From the NCBI GenBank assembly GCA_018398585.1, contig JAGTTD010000010.1, forward strand, positions 22,081,739 to 22,145,738: 64,000 bases of DNA, given 5' to 3'. Positions within the stretch are counted from its first letter, which is position 1, and each line of letters opens with the position of its first letter. Made by a program: the position numbers and the translations under genes. This document shows positions 10,980 to 24,054 of this stretch, piece by piece. Origin of the DNA: Simmondsia chinensis. Taxonomy: Eukaryota > Streptophyta > Magnoliopsida > Caryophyllales > Simmondsiaceae. The notes under the pieces are model-generated. The model worked only from the letters and a program-made list of their open reading frames with translations, did no database searches and was not told the origin of the DNA.

Positions 10980-13900
10980 TGGCATTTTTGAGTAAGGGTT
11001 AGTGTGTTTTATTGGTGTAAAATCAACTTTTGGCATGTTTTGTGGTTTAATGATGTAAAATCACCGTTTACAAGTGTGTTTCATGTAATCCTTGTGTGTC
11101 GACACACATGAATGGTTTATAAGCAAGCATACACTGTCTATGATTGGTTTTAATGGTGCAAAATCAACTTATGTAGACTTTTTTTAAGTAATTAGTGGGT
11201 TAGGAGCAACCATACATTCTGTATGTTTGGTTTAAATGGTGAATAACCAACTTTTATTTGTGTATGATGAGTAATAAAGGTGTATGATCAACATACAATG
11301 TCTATGATTGGTTTTAATGGTGTAAAATCAACTTGTGTAGACATTGTTTAAGCAATTAATGGGTTAGGAACAACCATACATTGTATATGTTTGGTTTTAA
11401 TGGTGAATAACCAACGTGTGTTTGTGTATGTTGAGTAACAAAGGTTTATGATCAACATACGCTGTCTATGATTGGTTTTATGGTGTAAAATCAACTTGTG
11501 TCGACTTTTTTAAAGCAATTAGTGGGTTATGAGCAACCATACACTGTGTATGTTTGGTTTTAATGGTGAATAACCAACTTGTGTTTGTGTATGTTGAGTA
11601 ATAAAGGTGTATGAACAACATACACTATCTATGATTGGTTTTAATGGTGAAAAATCAACTTGTGTAGACTTTTTTTAAGCAATTAGTGGGTTATGAGCAA
11701 CCATACACTGTGTATGGTGGGTTTTAATGGTGAATAACCAACTTGTGTTTGTGTATGTTGAGTAATAAAGGTGTATGATCAACATACACAGTCTATAATT
11801 GGTTTCAATGGTGTAAAATCAACTTGTGTAGACTTTTTTTAAGCAATTAGTGGGTTATGAGCAACTATACACTGTGTATGTTTGGTTTTAATGGTGAATA
11901 ACCAACTTGTGTTTGTGTATGTTGAGCAATAAAGGTGTATGATCAACATACACTGTGTATGATTGGTTTTAATGCTGTAAAATCAACTTGTGTAGACGTT
12001 TTTTAAGGAATTAGTGGGTTAGGAGCAACCATACATTGTGTATATTTGGTTTTAATGGGGAATAACCAACGTGTGTTTGTGTATGTTGAGTAATAAAGGT
12101 GTATGATCAACATACACTGTCTGTGATTGGTTTTAATGGTATAAAATCAACTTGTGTAGACTTTTTTAAGCAATTAGTGGGTTTTGAGCAACCATACGCT
12201 GTGTATGTTTCGTTTTAATGGTGAATAACCAACTTATGTTTGTGTATGTTTAGTAATAAAGGTGTATTATCAACATACCCTGTCTACGATTGGTTTTAAT
12301 AATGTAAAATAAACTTGGGTAGACTTCATTTAAGCAATTAGTGGGTTATGAGCAACCATACACTGTGTATGTTTGGTTTTAATTGTAAATAACCAACTTG
12401 TGTTTTTGTATGTTGAGTAATAAAGGGGTATGATCAACATACACTATCTATGATTGGTTTTAATGATGTAAAATTAACTTGTGTAGACGTTTTTAAGCAA
12501 TTAGTGGGTTATGAGCAACCATACATTGTGTATGTTTGGCTTTAATGGTGAATAACCAACGTGTGTTTGTGTATGTTGAGTAATAAAGGTGTATGATCAA
12601 CATACGCTATCTATGATTGGTTTTCATGGTGTAAAATCAACTTGTGTAGACTTTTTTTAAGCAATTAGTGGGTTATGAGCAACCATACACTGTGTATGGT
12701 TGGTTTTAATGGTGAATAACCTACTTGTGTTTGTGTATGTTGAGTAATAAAGGTATATGATCAACATACACTGTGTATGATTGGTTTTCATGGTGTAAAA
12801 TCAACTTGTGTAGAATTTTTTTAAGCAATTAGTGGGTTAGGAGCAACCATACATTTTGTATGTTTGGTTTTAATGGTGAATACCCATCGTGTGTTTGTGT
12901 GTGTTGAGTAATAAAGGTGTATGATCAACATACACTGTCCATGATTGGTTTTAATGGTGTAAAATCAACTTGTGTAGACTTTTTTTAAGCAATTAGTGGG
13001 TTATGAGCAACCGTACGCTGTTTATGTTTTGTTTTAATGGTGAATAACCAACTTGTGTTTGTATATGTTGAGTAATAAAGGTGTATGATCAACATACACT
13101 GTCTATAATTGGTTTTAATGGCGTAAAATCAACTTGTGTAGACTCTTTTTTAAGCAATTAGTGGGTTAGGAGCAACCATGCACTGTGTATGGTTGGTTTT
13201 AATGGTGAATAACCAACTTGTGTTTGTGTATGTTGAGTAATAAAGGTGTATGATCAACATACACTGTCTATGATTGGTTTTAATGGTGTAAAATCAACTT
13301 GTGTTGACCTTTTTTAAGCAATTAGAGGGTTATGAGCAACCATACACTGTGAATGTTTGGTTTTAATGGTGAATAACCTACTTGTGTTTGTGTATGTTGA
13401 GTAATAAAGGTGTATGATCAACATACACTGTGTATGATTGGTTTTAATGGTGTAAATCAACTTGTGTAGCCTTTTTTTAAGCAATTAGTGGGTTAGGAGC
13501 AACCATACATTTTGTATGGTTGGTTTTAATGGTGAATACCCATCGTGTGTTTGTGTGTGTTGAGTAATAAAGGTGTATGATCAATATACACTGTCCATGA
13601 TTGGTTTCAATGGTGTAAAATCAACTTGTGTAGACTTTTTTTAAGCAATTAGTGGGTTATGAGCAACCGTGCACTGTGTATGTTTTGATTTAATGGTGAA
13701 TAACCAACTTATGTTTGTGCATGTTGAGTAATAAAGGTGTATGATCAACATACACTGTCTATGATTGCTTTTAATGGTATAAAATCAACTTGTGCAGACT
13801 CTTTTTTAAGCAATTAGAAGGTTAGGAGCAACCATGCACTGTGTATGGTTGGTTTTAATGGTAAATAACCTACTTGTGTTTGTGTATGTTGAGTAATAAA

Positions 13901-16170
13901 GGTGTATGATCAACATACACTGTGTATGATTGGTTTTAATGGTGTAAAACCAACTTGTGTAGACTTTTTTTAAGCAATTAGTGGGTTAGGAGCAACCATA
14001 CATTTTGTATGGTTGGTTTTAATGGTGAATACCCATCGTGTGTTTGTGTGTGTTGAGTAATAAAGGTGTATGATCAATATACACTGTCCATGATTGGTTT
14101 TAATGGTGTAAAGTCAACTTGTGTAGACTTTTTTTTAAGCAATTAGTGGGTTATGAGCAACCGTGCACTGTGTATGTTTTGATTTAATGGTGAATAACCA
14201 ACTTATGTTTGTGCATGTTGAGTAATAAAGGTGTATGATCAACATACACTATCTATGATTGGTTTTAATGGTATAAAATCAACTTGTTCAGACTCTTTTT
14301 TAAGCAATTAGAAGGTTAGGAGCAACCATGCACTGTGTATGGTTGGTTTTAATGGTGAATAACCAACTTGTGTTTGTGTATGTTGAGTAATAAAGGTGTA
14401 TGATCAACATACACTGTCTATGATTGGTTTTAATGGTGTAAAATCAACTTGTGTAGACCTTTTTTAAGCAATTAGAGGGTTATGAGCAACCATACACTGT
14501 GTATGTTTGGTTTTAATGGTGAATAACCAACTTGTGTTTGTGTATGTTGAGTAATGAAGGTGTATGATCAACATACACTTTGTATGATCGGTTTTGATGC
14601 TGTAAAATCAACTTGTGTAGACGTTTTTTAAGTAATTAGTTGGCTAGTAGCAACCATACATTGTGTATATTTGGTTTTAATGGTGAATAACCAACGTGTG
14701 TTTGTATATGTTGAGTAATAAAGGTGTATGATCAACATACATTGTCTATGATTAGTTTTATTGGTGTAAAATAAACTTGTGTAGACATTTTTAAGCAATT
14801 AGTGGGTTATGAGCAACCATACACGGTGTATGTTTAGTTTTAGTGGGGAATATCCAACGTGTGTTGAGTAATAAAGGTGTATGATCAACATACACTGTGT
14901 ATGAATGGTTTTAATGGCGTAAAATCAACTTGTGTAGATGTTTTTTAAGTAATTAATGGGCTAAGAGCAACCATACACTGTGTATGTTTGGTTTTAATGG
15001 TGAATAACCAACGAGTGTTTGTGTATGTTGAGTAATAAAGGTGTATGATCAACATACATTGTGTATGATTGGTTTTAATGCTATAAAATCAACTTGTGTA
15101 TATGTTTTTTAAGCAATTAGTTGGTTATGAGCAACCATACACTGTGTATGTTTGGTTTTAATGGTGAATAACCAACTTATGTTTGTGTAGGTTTAGTAAT
15201 AAAGGTGTATTATCAACATACCCTGTCTATGATTGGTTTTAATGATGTAAAATAAACTTGGGTAGACATCATTTAAGCAATTAGTGGGTTATGAGCAACC
15301 ACACACTATGTATGTTTGGTTTTAATTGTGAATAACCAACTTGTGTTTTTGTATGTTGAGTAATAAAGGTATATGATCAACATACACTATCTATGATTGG
15401 TTTTAATGATGTAAAATCCACTTGTGTAGACGTTTTTAAGCAATTAGTGGGTTATGAGCAACCATACATTGTGTATGTTTGGTTTTAATGGTGAATAACC
15501 AACGTGTGTTTGTGTATGTTGAGTAATAAAGGTGTGTGATCAACATACACTATCTATGATTGGTTGTCATGGTGTAAAATCAACTTGTGTAGACTTTTTT
15601 TAAGCAATTAGTGGGTTATGAGCAACCATACACTGTGTATAGTTGGTTTTAATGGTGAATAACCTACTTGTGTTTGTATATGTTGAGTAATAAAGGTGTA
15701 TGATCAACATACACTGTGCATGATTGGTTTTAATGGTGTAAAATCAACTTGTGTAGACTTTTTTTAAGCAATTAGTGGGTTAGGAGCAACCATACATTTT
15801 GTATGCTTGGTTTTAATGGTGAATACCCATCGTGTATTTGTGTGTGTGGAGTAATAAAGGTGTATGATCAACATACACTGTCCATGATTGGTTTTAATGG
15901 TGTAAAATCAACTTGTGTAGACTTTTTTTAAGCAATTAGAGGGTTATGAGCAACCATACACTGTGTATGTTTGGTTTTAATGGTGAATAACCAACTTGTG
16001 TTTGTGTATGTTGAGTAATAAAGGTGTATGATCAACATACACTGTCTATGATTTGTTTTAATGGTATAAAATCAACTTGTGTAGACTTTTTTCAGCAATT
16101 AGTGGGTTATGAGCAACCGTACACTGTGTATGTTTGGTTTTAATGGTTAATAACCAAGTTGGTTTAATGG
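10980..16170 (+). repeat. Satellite array, ~164-bp dimeric unit, about 30 copies
   Basis: The motif GTATGATCAACATACACTG recurs every ~164 bases from 11281 to about 16030. Each unit splits into two related ~82-bp halves. Half A has 'GATTGGTTTTAATGGTG' then 'TAAAATCAACTTGTGTAGAC'; half B has 'TTTGGTTTTAATGGTG' then 'AATAACCAACTTGTG'. Half B contains the near-perfect inverted repeat CCATACACTGTGTATGG. Variant blocks such as 'ACCCATCGTGTGTTTG' recur at about 12884, 13536, 14028 and 15826 (652 and 492 apart, i.e. four and three units), which shows multi-unit duplication. The array lies in the inferred 5' intron of the ULP1-like gene. Confidence 0.95.
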
Positions 16171-16238
16171 GTTTTATGTAATTAATGGTATATCAGGGGT
16201 TTGATCTTTGGGTTTGTGATGTTTTGCTTTTATTTCAG

Positions 16239-19200
16239 ATGGCATTTTACTCACGCAGGAAGAGCTGTTCAGCTGTGTTGGTTGATTGCATTATCCCACG
16301 GAGTTGCTAGAAATACCTGCAAGTTAACAATATGGGAGTGTCAACCAAGGTTGTGACAGAGATTCAGGAAATCTTGAGGGACGACGAAGCCAAGGTTTGG
16401 CACAGTATCCATTTGAATTATGTGACTTTTTACAATTACATTTGTGATCCCTTATTAACCAAAAATGTTTTGCATTACAGCTTGCCCTTGCTTCACAATA
16501 CAATAATCTGCTTGAGCTGAGTGAGACTAATGTCAGCTTCTGGCATAGTCTAATTCACCTTGTCCTTCTTCACCAGGTTGCCAACCTAAATCCCGAGGAG
16601 TTATCATTCTTATTTGGTGGGACGTTAGTGCACCTCGGGAGGAGGGAATTTTACATTCTAACCGGCTTGAGATATGCCGGTGTAGAAGAGGTACGGGGTG
16701 GTCCCAACAGGCTGGTTGCCAAGTACGACATGAGGGGAAAGATGACTAGGCAGCAGCTGCTTGAAGGGACCAGGTGAAGCTTGCTATTGCCTACCTGGTG
16801 GAGGGTCTACTGTTCGCCAAACACAAGCAAACAGGCATTGAGCCGAACATCCTGGCCCTCGTGGACGACGTGGACTCTTTCAACTGTGTTGCTTGGGGAT
16901 CCTTGAGCTGGAAATTCTTGGTGTGGAAGCTTAAGGATTTCGTTACAAAAATGCAACACGGTTTAGAAAGGACCTACTCCTTCCACGGGTTCTATGACGT
17001 GGTTTTCGTATTTGCCCTGGAAACCCTTCCAGAACTTGCCAAGGTTGGGGTGGTGAGGGTTGGCAACAAGTCTCTTGGGCGGATCCTTAACTGGAAGATG
17101 TGTGTCAAGGTTCCGTACCCCATACTGTTCTCAATGGTATTCGATTAGGTAATAATACATTATGTTGTTGCTGTTTTACTACTAGTTGTTTCATATCATT
17201 TGGGTTAGATTACTAACATTCATATGATGTATCTTCTTTTGATCAGCAATTGAATGCCAAACCGATTGGACTGACGAGTGCGGAAGCCAATCAGCCTAAT
17301 CTACAAGGCATTCTCTTTGCTGATGTTGGTGAGGAGGGGCTTCAATCTCCTGTTAAGGAAATGCCAGCAGATCCAGGTGCTGAACCAGTACCATTAACAA
17401 CTTCGTACCCCTTGCCGGCATCCCAGGAGGAACCACCTACTACGTCGCCTAATTTGGCGTATCAATCGGTATTGACACTTTGTTTTGTGTTTATTTAATT
17501 GCATTTTTATCCTTGTAAGTACTATATTATTCAAATTCATGTTTATGACAATTTAGAGGACGTATTGCAGGTTATGGAGAGATTCGAAGCGATGGAGAAA
17601 GATGTGCAAAGCATGTGGATGTATTTCGAAAGCAGACTTGAAGCGCAGCAGCTTCAGCTGCAAATGTACGAACGACGGTTTGAGGCTTAGGAGGCAATGA
17701 TTAAGGAGCTCTTAGACCGTCCACCGCATGCCACATCCCCACAGATCTATTCACCGACTTCCGCTCATCCATCCCCAATTGATAAAGCAATTATTATTTC
17801 TCCTACACGTGCTGGGTAAGACACTACGGATCCTTGTTGTTGTTATGATTTGGTATGTTTTCATGCATGTTGAGGTTTATTGACTTTGGTATTTGCTCTG
17901 CCAACCAGGGACGAGGAAAATGTCAACAAGGAACCATCGTCTACGCATGTGGATGGTGTTGAAAACTTGATGACATTGTCCGAGACAGTTTTGAGGTTTG
18001 GGCAAGAGAGGAGGGACCCCAAGCCAAATCCCAAGTACAAAGGTGAAGAATGGACCGCGGAGGGTAAGAGTAAACGGGCAAAGATGACCCAACCTGGACC
18101 GGAACCGATTCTGCCCTTCGATCCACTCCAACCTCCCTCCAAGGAAAACAAAAAACAATTTGATATTTTTTACAAAAGTTTCCAAGCAAGGGTTAAGAAG
18201 TGAGTGTGATTTCACACTCTACTTTTTGATAATCAGTATGTAAATGTTTCCAGAATACCTCTTTCTTAGGGGATGCTTATATATCATGCTTCTTATTATA
18301 TGTTACAGAGATTGGAATACTCCCCTTGAGTTACCTAATGATCAACATATGGATTTCACTGTTTTGACTGCCACGACGGGCCAAATTTGGTATCGGTTGA
18401 TAAACGATGATGCCTGACTTACGGATGAGGTATGTTTCCCATCATGAAAGTTTTTTTCGTGTGATTACTATAATTGAATCCCAACCTTTTGTTGTTGGTG
18501 TGTCAACTACTTAGTGGGGTGTGATTAATAATATACCGTGTATGGTAGGTTTTAAGGGTGTGAAATCCACTTGTATAGGTGTGTTTTAAGTAATAAGTGG
18601 TGTATGATCAATCATACACAGTGTATGATATGTTTTAATGGCGTAAATCGATATGTATGATCAACTTGTTTATGTGTTTTTGAAGTGATTAGTGGTGTAT
18701 GGTTAACAATATACCATGTATGATAGGATTTACTTGCCTAAGAACAACTTGTGTTAGGGTGTTTCAACTAATTAGTGGTATGTTTGTAGGAAATGGATGT
18801 AGTTCTGCACTACATTCTGGAGAAGAAACATCAGTGGCCAGAGCATTTCGACCAGAGGGCAACATGCGCATTTACGATAGTTGCTCCTCGATTGGGACCC
18901 CTATACAAACAGACTCAAAACAGAGAAATCCCGATCGAGGCTGTCTTTGCTGATTTTGAATAGTTGATCATTAAGTTTCTTGCCGGGGATGACACACATG
19001 GGGTCCGCTGCCACGACGTGAATCGGATATACATGCCCATCAATCAACCTAGTCAACATTGGTTCCTTGCTGTCATCCATTTTAAAGAATGGCAGATACA
19101 GGTAATTGATTCTTTGTACTCCGCCGCAGCCAAGGAATCAAGAGTAGAACATGTGGAACCAATTGCAATATTGCTTCCATATGCTCTAGATATGGTTAAT

Positions 19201-19594
19201 TTTTGGGATGTTCGAAAGGACCTCATACATTTCAAAGGCAAGCCTTTCTTGATCACTTACGACCAGGGTGAATGTCCACAACAGATGGGGTATGACCTCT
19301 ACTTCCTATGCAATTTTACTATTCCGTTCATTTGGTCTTTTGGTTATTAAGCAGATGCAAAATAGCCATTACTTATAGTGATGTATAGTTTCTGATGGTC
19401 TCATCTGTATTATTATGAACTGTAGGTCAGATTGTGGCTTTTTTGTTGTAAAGTTTATTGAATTTTTGCTTACCAATGGACTCAGCATTTGCCAATGCAC
19501 GCAAGCGCAGATGGGGAAAATGCGGCTGAATACCTGTGTACACTTGTACATACATGGAAGAAAGAAACAGATGCAATTGTGTACATGTGAATAA
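16239..19594 (+). pseudogene. DUF1985/ULP1-like cysteine peptidase gene of the MULE, eight exons, broken
   Basis: Consensus splice sites and phase give exons 16239-16394, 16481-17148, 17247-17468, 17571-17815, 17909-18199, 18309-18429, 18790-19289 and 19426-19594. Exon 2 resembles DUF1985: 'FLFGGTLVHLGRREFYILTG', then 'LAIAYLVEGLLF', 'LALVDDVDSFN' and 'ALETLPEL'. Exons 4-5 are charged linker, with coiled-coil-like 'FESRLEAQQLQLQMYERRFE'. Exons 7-8 are a C48/ULP1 peptidase: His in QHWFLAVIHF, Asp in VIDSLY, Gln in PQQMG, Cys in SDCGFFVVKFIE, the last restored only by the exon 7-8 junction. ULP1 enzymes process SUMO; what transposon-borne copies do is unknown. Breaks: TAG in exon 1, a frameshift near 16773, TAG at 17146, TAG after RRFEA, TGA in exon 6, TAG before LIIKFL. 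The stop at 19592-19594 is natural. It converges on mudrA. Confidence 0.85.
18530..18788 (+). repeat. Degenerate satellite units inside intron 6 of the ULP1-like gene
   Basis: Diverged copies of the MULE satellite: 'GTGTATGATCAATCATACAC', 'AGTGTATGATATGTTTTAATGGCGTAAA', and 'ATACCATGTATGATAGG'. Same orientation as the main array. Confidence 0.75.
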
Positions 19595-21273
19595 AATTAT
19601 GTGATGTGTATATGTTATCCTATATTACCATAGGATTTACATTGTATTCATTAAATTGAAAATTGTGTAAAGGTTGATATGTATGTAATATTGTATATTC
19701 TTTATTTTTTTTGAACAAAATAATGTTGTCTATTTCTGTTGATGTATTTTCAAATTGTGTAATGAAAATTGTCAATTGAAGTGTTTCGAAATTTGTACCA
19801 ATTGTGTGTTCTTGGTGTTTGATGTGTTTTTGAAGTGAGTTACACATTCATACAGAACAGGGATAAATCCCAATATTTACGTCAACCACACCCATATATG
19901 TTGATTTTACACCTATATAAGTTCATCTTAACCCAGTATAACCGAACATAAACCAATTATTAATCTCAAAACACTTAATAAAGGTTGATTTTACACCTAT
20001 AAAACTCATCATACACCGTGAATGATTCATAATACACCGCTATTTACTTCAAACACACCAATATAACCCATCATATACCAATAATTACCAGCAAACTTAA
20101 AAATACATGCAAAAGTTGTTTTTACACATTAAAACTCATCATACACCGTGTATTAGATTACACACCACTAAGTACTTGAAACATTGTTGATGAAACATTA
20201 TCTGTAGAAGTGCCACCTCTCCCTGCGGCTCAGCCGTCACTAGCCCACCACCGCCGCTGCTAGAACCACTTTCATTAGCAGTTGGAATGGCTGAATATAG
20301 CACGAAATTGAAGGGCAAACTGTACATTTTTCACTGGCTGAAGTGTTCCCTGACTTGTACAGTGCCTCTCAATCTCTGAATTTCCAACTCTAACGCTTGT
20401 TATTATCTTTTTCAAGGGTAATTAGCTTTTTGTGAAGTGCCTCTCTTTTTCGCCCTGTTAATCACAACCGAAATCAAGAAAAATGTGAAAACGTAATCAA
20501 AGAGAAATATGAATAGAATACAGATAGTTGAGTGTAAATATGAAACTCATCATGTGGATGCAATTCGCACCATTACCGTACACCATGTGTGATTGATCAT
20601 ACACTACTAATTACTTGAAACAATGTTGATACACCAATATATCTGTAGAAGTGCCACCTCTCCCTGAGGCTCGTCTGTAACTGGCCCACCAACGCCACTG
20701 CTAGAACCACTTACAATAGCAATTTGAACGGCTAGATATATCATGAAATTGGGGAACCGTGTATGCTTGGCTTCCTGTCCAACTACTGCATTTATAGGCA
20801 AAGGCATACAAGGCACAAAGTAGGTGGTAGTTGAGGTTATTAAATTGGGGAGAACCGTGGGAGAGGCGGAGGATAAAGTAGGGGGTAGTTAAGGTTATTA
20901 AATAGAGGAGAACCGTGGGAGAGGGGGAGGATAAAGTAGGTGGCAGTTGAGGTTATTAAATGTCTTACTTGGTAGTCCATTATGACCCCTGAACATTCAA
21001 TGTTCAAGCCCCAAACAACTCATCATACATTGTGTATGATAAGTCATACAGCACTAATTACCTGAAACACACCTATGTAAGTCCATTTTACACATTTATA
21101 ACTTAACATACACAATGTATGACTCATCATACACAACTATTTATTTCACACACACCAACATAACTTCATTTTACACCAATATATCCCATCATACACCAAT
21201 AATTACATTGTAAAAAATAAAATAAATAATGTAAATAAATAAAAAATGAAAAAACATCGACACGTCACACCAG
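19595..21273. repeat. Region between the two MULE genes with degenerate satellite and local duplications
   Basis: AT-rich sequence with scattered, strongly diverged satellite pieces in the inverted orientation ('CATCATACACCGTGTAT', 'TCATCATACATTGTGTATG') near 19860-20160, 20520-20610 and 21000-21220. A ~60-bp unit ('GGGAGAACCGTGGGAGAGG ... AGGATAAAGTAGG') is repeated about 2.3 times at 20820-20962. Confidence 0.7.
20139..20816 (-). pseudogene. Possible small third MULE gene with a duplicated Ser/Gly-rich segment
   Basis: Two minus-strand open segments, 20139-20327 and 20607-20816, encode related peptides. Both contain ESGSSSGGGG-like or SGSSSGVGG-like tracts followed by 'EPQGEVALLQI', and the DNA duplication (~170 bp) covers both. 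Upstream of the first copy, near 20340-20460, the minus strand has an acceptor-like 'TTAACAG|GGCG' and a leucine/glutamine-rich stretch (ALELEIQRLRGTV). These could be exons of a small gene or only duplicated spacer. I do not recognise the product. Confidence 0.3.
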
Positions 21274-23907
21274 TCAAGGAGGGACTTGAGAAGAAGGACC
21301 GCGGGAGTTTGATGAAGTGCCTTCGGCACTAGGACGCAGAGCAATTATATTCTTGCACGTGGATCGGTTATGCCCGTGTTCCTTGCACCGACTGCACCTT
21401 TGATGAACACACTCCTCGCCGACAGACGGAATCCTCCTCTTCTGCCCCCTCCCAGAAGAGGTTCGCACGTCAGGTGGAAGAAGATTCATGTCAGCTACAT
21501 CATGCGGGATACGCCAGTCACTTATGTGCGGCATCGGGTAGACGACACCTCTGTACTACTCATACCATTTTTCTCTACTGTAGTACGGCGAGCATAAGTC
21601 GTACAAACCATAAGGACTATGCCATACGATGGCTAACGCATGCTCACAAGGAAGCTGCTCAAGTTGAAAACTGCGGCAGGTACATGTCCTCGGCGACATA
21701 TATAGGTAGAAATTTTTCTTCACATCGACAACATCGAAATTATGATCATCAGCTCGCACAATCTGCACGGCGCAAAAACAATAATAAATTAAAAAATAAA
21801 TTAAAGAAAAAACCAACAAAACATATCATAAATTATATGGAGCTTACTATCATCGTTCTTGATAATTTCAATCTGTCTTGTAATTTCTTTTCGATATCGG
21901 GGGACATTGTACTAGTGCAAGCTTCAGCCTTGGCTCTTCTGTCATGAAACCACTTCTGCAACAGTAGCCTAAACTCATCAACGAGGGCAGTAATTGGATA
22001 GTCACGGACCTTGACCAATACGGCATTCATGGATTCCGAAATGTTTGTTGTCATTATGTTGTAACGATGACAAGGGGAGTGGGAACGAGTCCACTTGTCC
22101 AGTCCCACACCTTCCAAGTAATCTTGAGCCCCGGGTACGGCACAACATAAACTGAAAAACAAACTATGGAACTCTTGAATGTTGTATGCTTTAGCTGCTT
22201 TGTAGTAGTACTGATCCAACTGCTTCGATTTGCTCTTGAATTTGGCCTTCAAATTGTTCAGCAAGTGGTACATGCATAGCCCGTGAAATGTGTTGGGGAA
22301 AAATTCTTCCACCGCTCGTTGGATGCTTCGGTGTCTATCAGATACAATGACATGGCCAATAGGCTTCCCAATGACTTCCTTCAATCTACCGAGGAACCAA
22401 TGCCACAATGCATCATTCTCTGAATCACCGATACCAATGGCAATCGGGAAAATTTGCTGGTTGCCATCATGGCAAACGGCCATGAACAGAACACCCTGGT
22501 ATTTTCCCTTCAGATGTGTTGCGTCAATGCTCACAACAGGCCGGCAAAACGGTACCCTTTCAGTGAAGCCTCAAATGCAATAAAAAGGTACTGAAACCTG
22601 CTCTCGTCATCTGTCTGTAAATAAAATGTGGTACCAGGGTTAGTCTATTGGAGGACTTGCAGATAAGCAGGCAAGAATGCATATGACTCTTCGGCAGTAC
22701 CCAATCTAACATTGTCGTATGCAAACTCTCTCGCCCTCCATGCAACACTGTAGCCGATATCGACACCGTAGCAACTGCGGATGTCATCTATGACATCCCG
22801 TGGCTTGAACATCCGTCCGGGGTTGACAAGTTTCTTGTGGACGCACTCCCCGAAGACCCAACTGGTTGCCTGCCTGTGTCTAATAGTGGTGAGATCGGTA
22901 GAGTGGGTATTATTATTTTCAAATTTTGTAACCATCCAATACCCACCTTCTGCTAGACACGTAGCCCGAACCCTCCATGTGCAACCCTCTTGCACACAAT
23001 GAATAACCGTTAAGGATTTGTTAGACTTGAAGCTCTTGAATTCAAATTTTCCCCTCATGGCAATTACTCCCAGGTTAGTCAACAAATCCTTCTTCGATTT
23101 AAAGACTTGATGCACCTCGATTACATCAACCATACTACCCTGCCCATATACCCCGTCAATACGGCTCCTCTCATCACCGGAACAAACATCATCGTCAACA
23201 GTGGCTTGGACGTTGGGTTGGACATTCGGTTCCACTGCAGGTTCGACAGTAGGAGGCGATGTACCCACTTCAGGGCAAATATTCTGCTGGTCAGAAATGT
23301 GTCCATGTGGAGGTGATACGTCGGTTGCAGTCGGTTGCACATGGGATAAATTTATATTATCCAAATGATCGCACGGGCTTTGATTGGAATTTTCCCAATC
23401 TTCACCGGTCGTTGTCGCTGTCGCCGTAGGTATGTCAAACTCCAGTTCAGATGCATCTCCACTGGCTACTTCTTCCATCCCCGCGTTAATACATCCACCA
23501 AAACTATCAGGCACCACAGGGTCCAAACCACCATTGTTCTCGTCACCATCTGGTAGTGTTTGATTAAGACTCTGTTGATCTCAAAAGTAAGGAGAACTAT
23601 CAACCGTGGACTCAACAGTGACGTACAAGGTATACTTAGCCATATCTTTTTTTGCCAGTGCCTTCAAAACCATTACTGATCTATCACTATTGACATCATA
23701 CAATGGGATGTCCCATTTGCGGGTACGAAGTTGCAATTGCAACTTCGAACTTGCATCCACCTGAACACCCATCAACTCCACCAAAGACCTTTATAAGCCA
23801 GCAAAGTCAGTCTTATCATCCAAAATAACAAAATCCAACTTCCCACCAACATACTCTGCCCTCTCGTTAAAGTGTCCACCGTACTGAATCATAGCAACAT
23901 TGGCCAT
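21274..23907 (-). pseudogene. mudrA-like MULE transposase, broken
   Basis: It starts at ATG 23907 (MANVAMIQYGGHF), right after an acceptor-like TTCACAG. A Ser/Thr/Asp-rich linker leads to a transposase N-terminal region (22645-23200: FKSKKDLLTNLGVIAM, WRVRATCLAEGGYWMV). The catalytic domain follows at 21848-22534: SIDATHLKGKYQG, then IVSDRH, then HGLCMYHL, and finally NISESMNAVL, fitting the DDE fold with the C-x2-H motif. An intron (21763-21847) separates a last exon with a SWIM finger (CTCRSFQLEQLPCEH) and a zinc knuckle (CSRCKEHGHNRSTC). The normal stop is at 21274. Breaks: in-frame TAA near 23800, TGA at ~23581, TAG at ~22645, a one-base loss near 22545 before the first catalytic Asp, and TAG after KWYE. 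The conserved motifs are intact, so decay looks recent. Confidence 0.9.
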
Positions 23908-24054
23908 TTCTGTGAACACGAAAGTAACATGATATTACACCACTAATTACATGAGACACACCAAGATAAAATGAAATAACAGAAATTAAATCATTAATAC
24001 ATGGGGTATGACAAGTCATACACCACTATACTAGTAATTACTTGAAAAAATCTG

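Noticed and set aside
10980..16170. CRISPR-like array
   Set aside because: Contiguous satellite with no unique spacers, in a eukaryotic transposon.
17861..18215. Minus-strand frames opposite exon 5 of the ULP1-like gene
   Set aside because: They overlap a supported exon with matching splice sites on the other strand; no domain.
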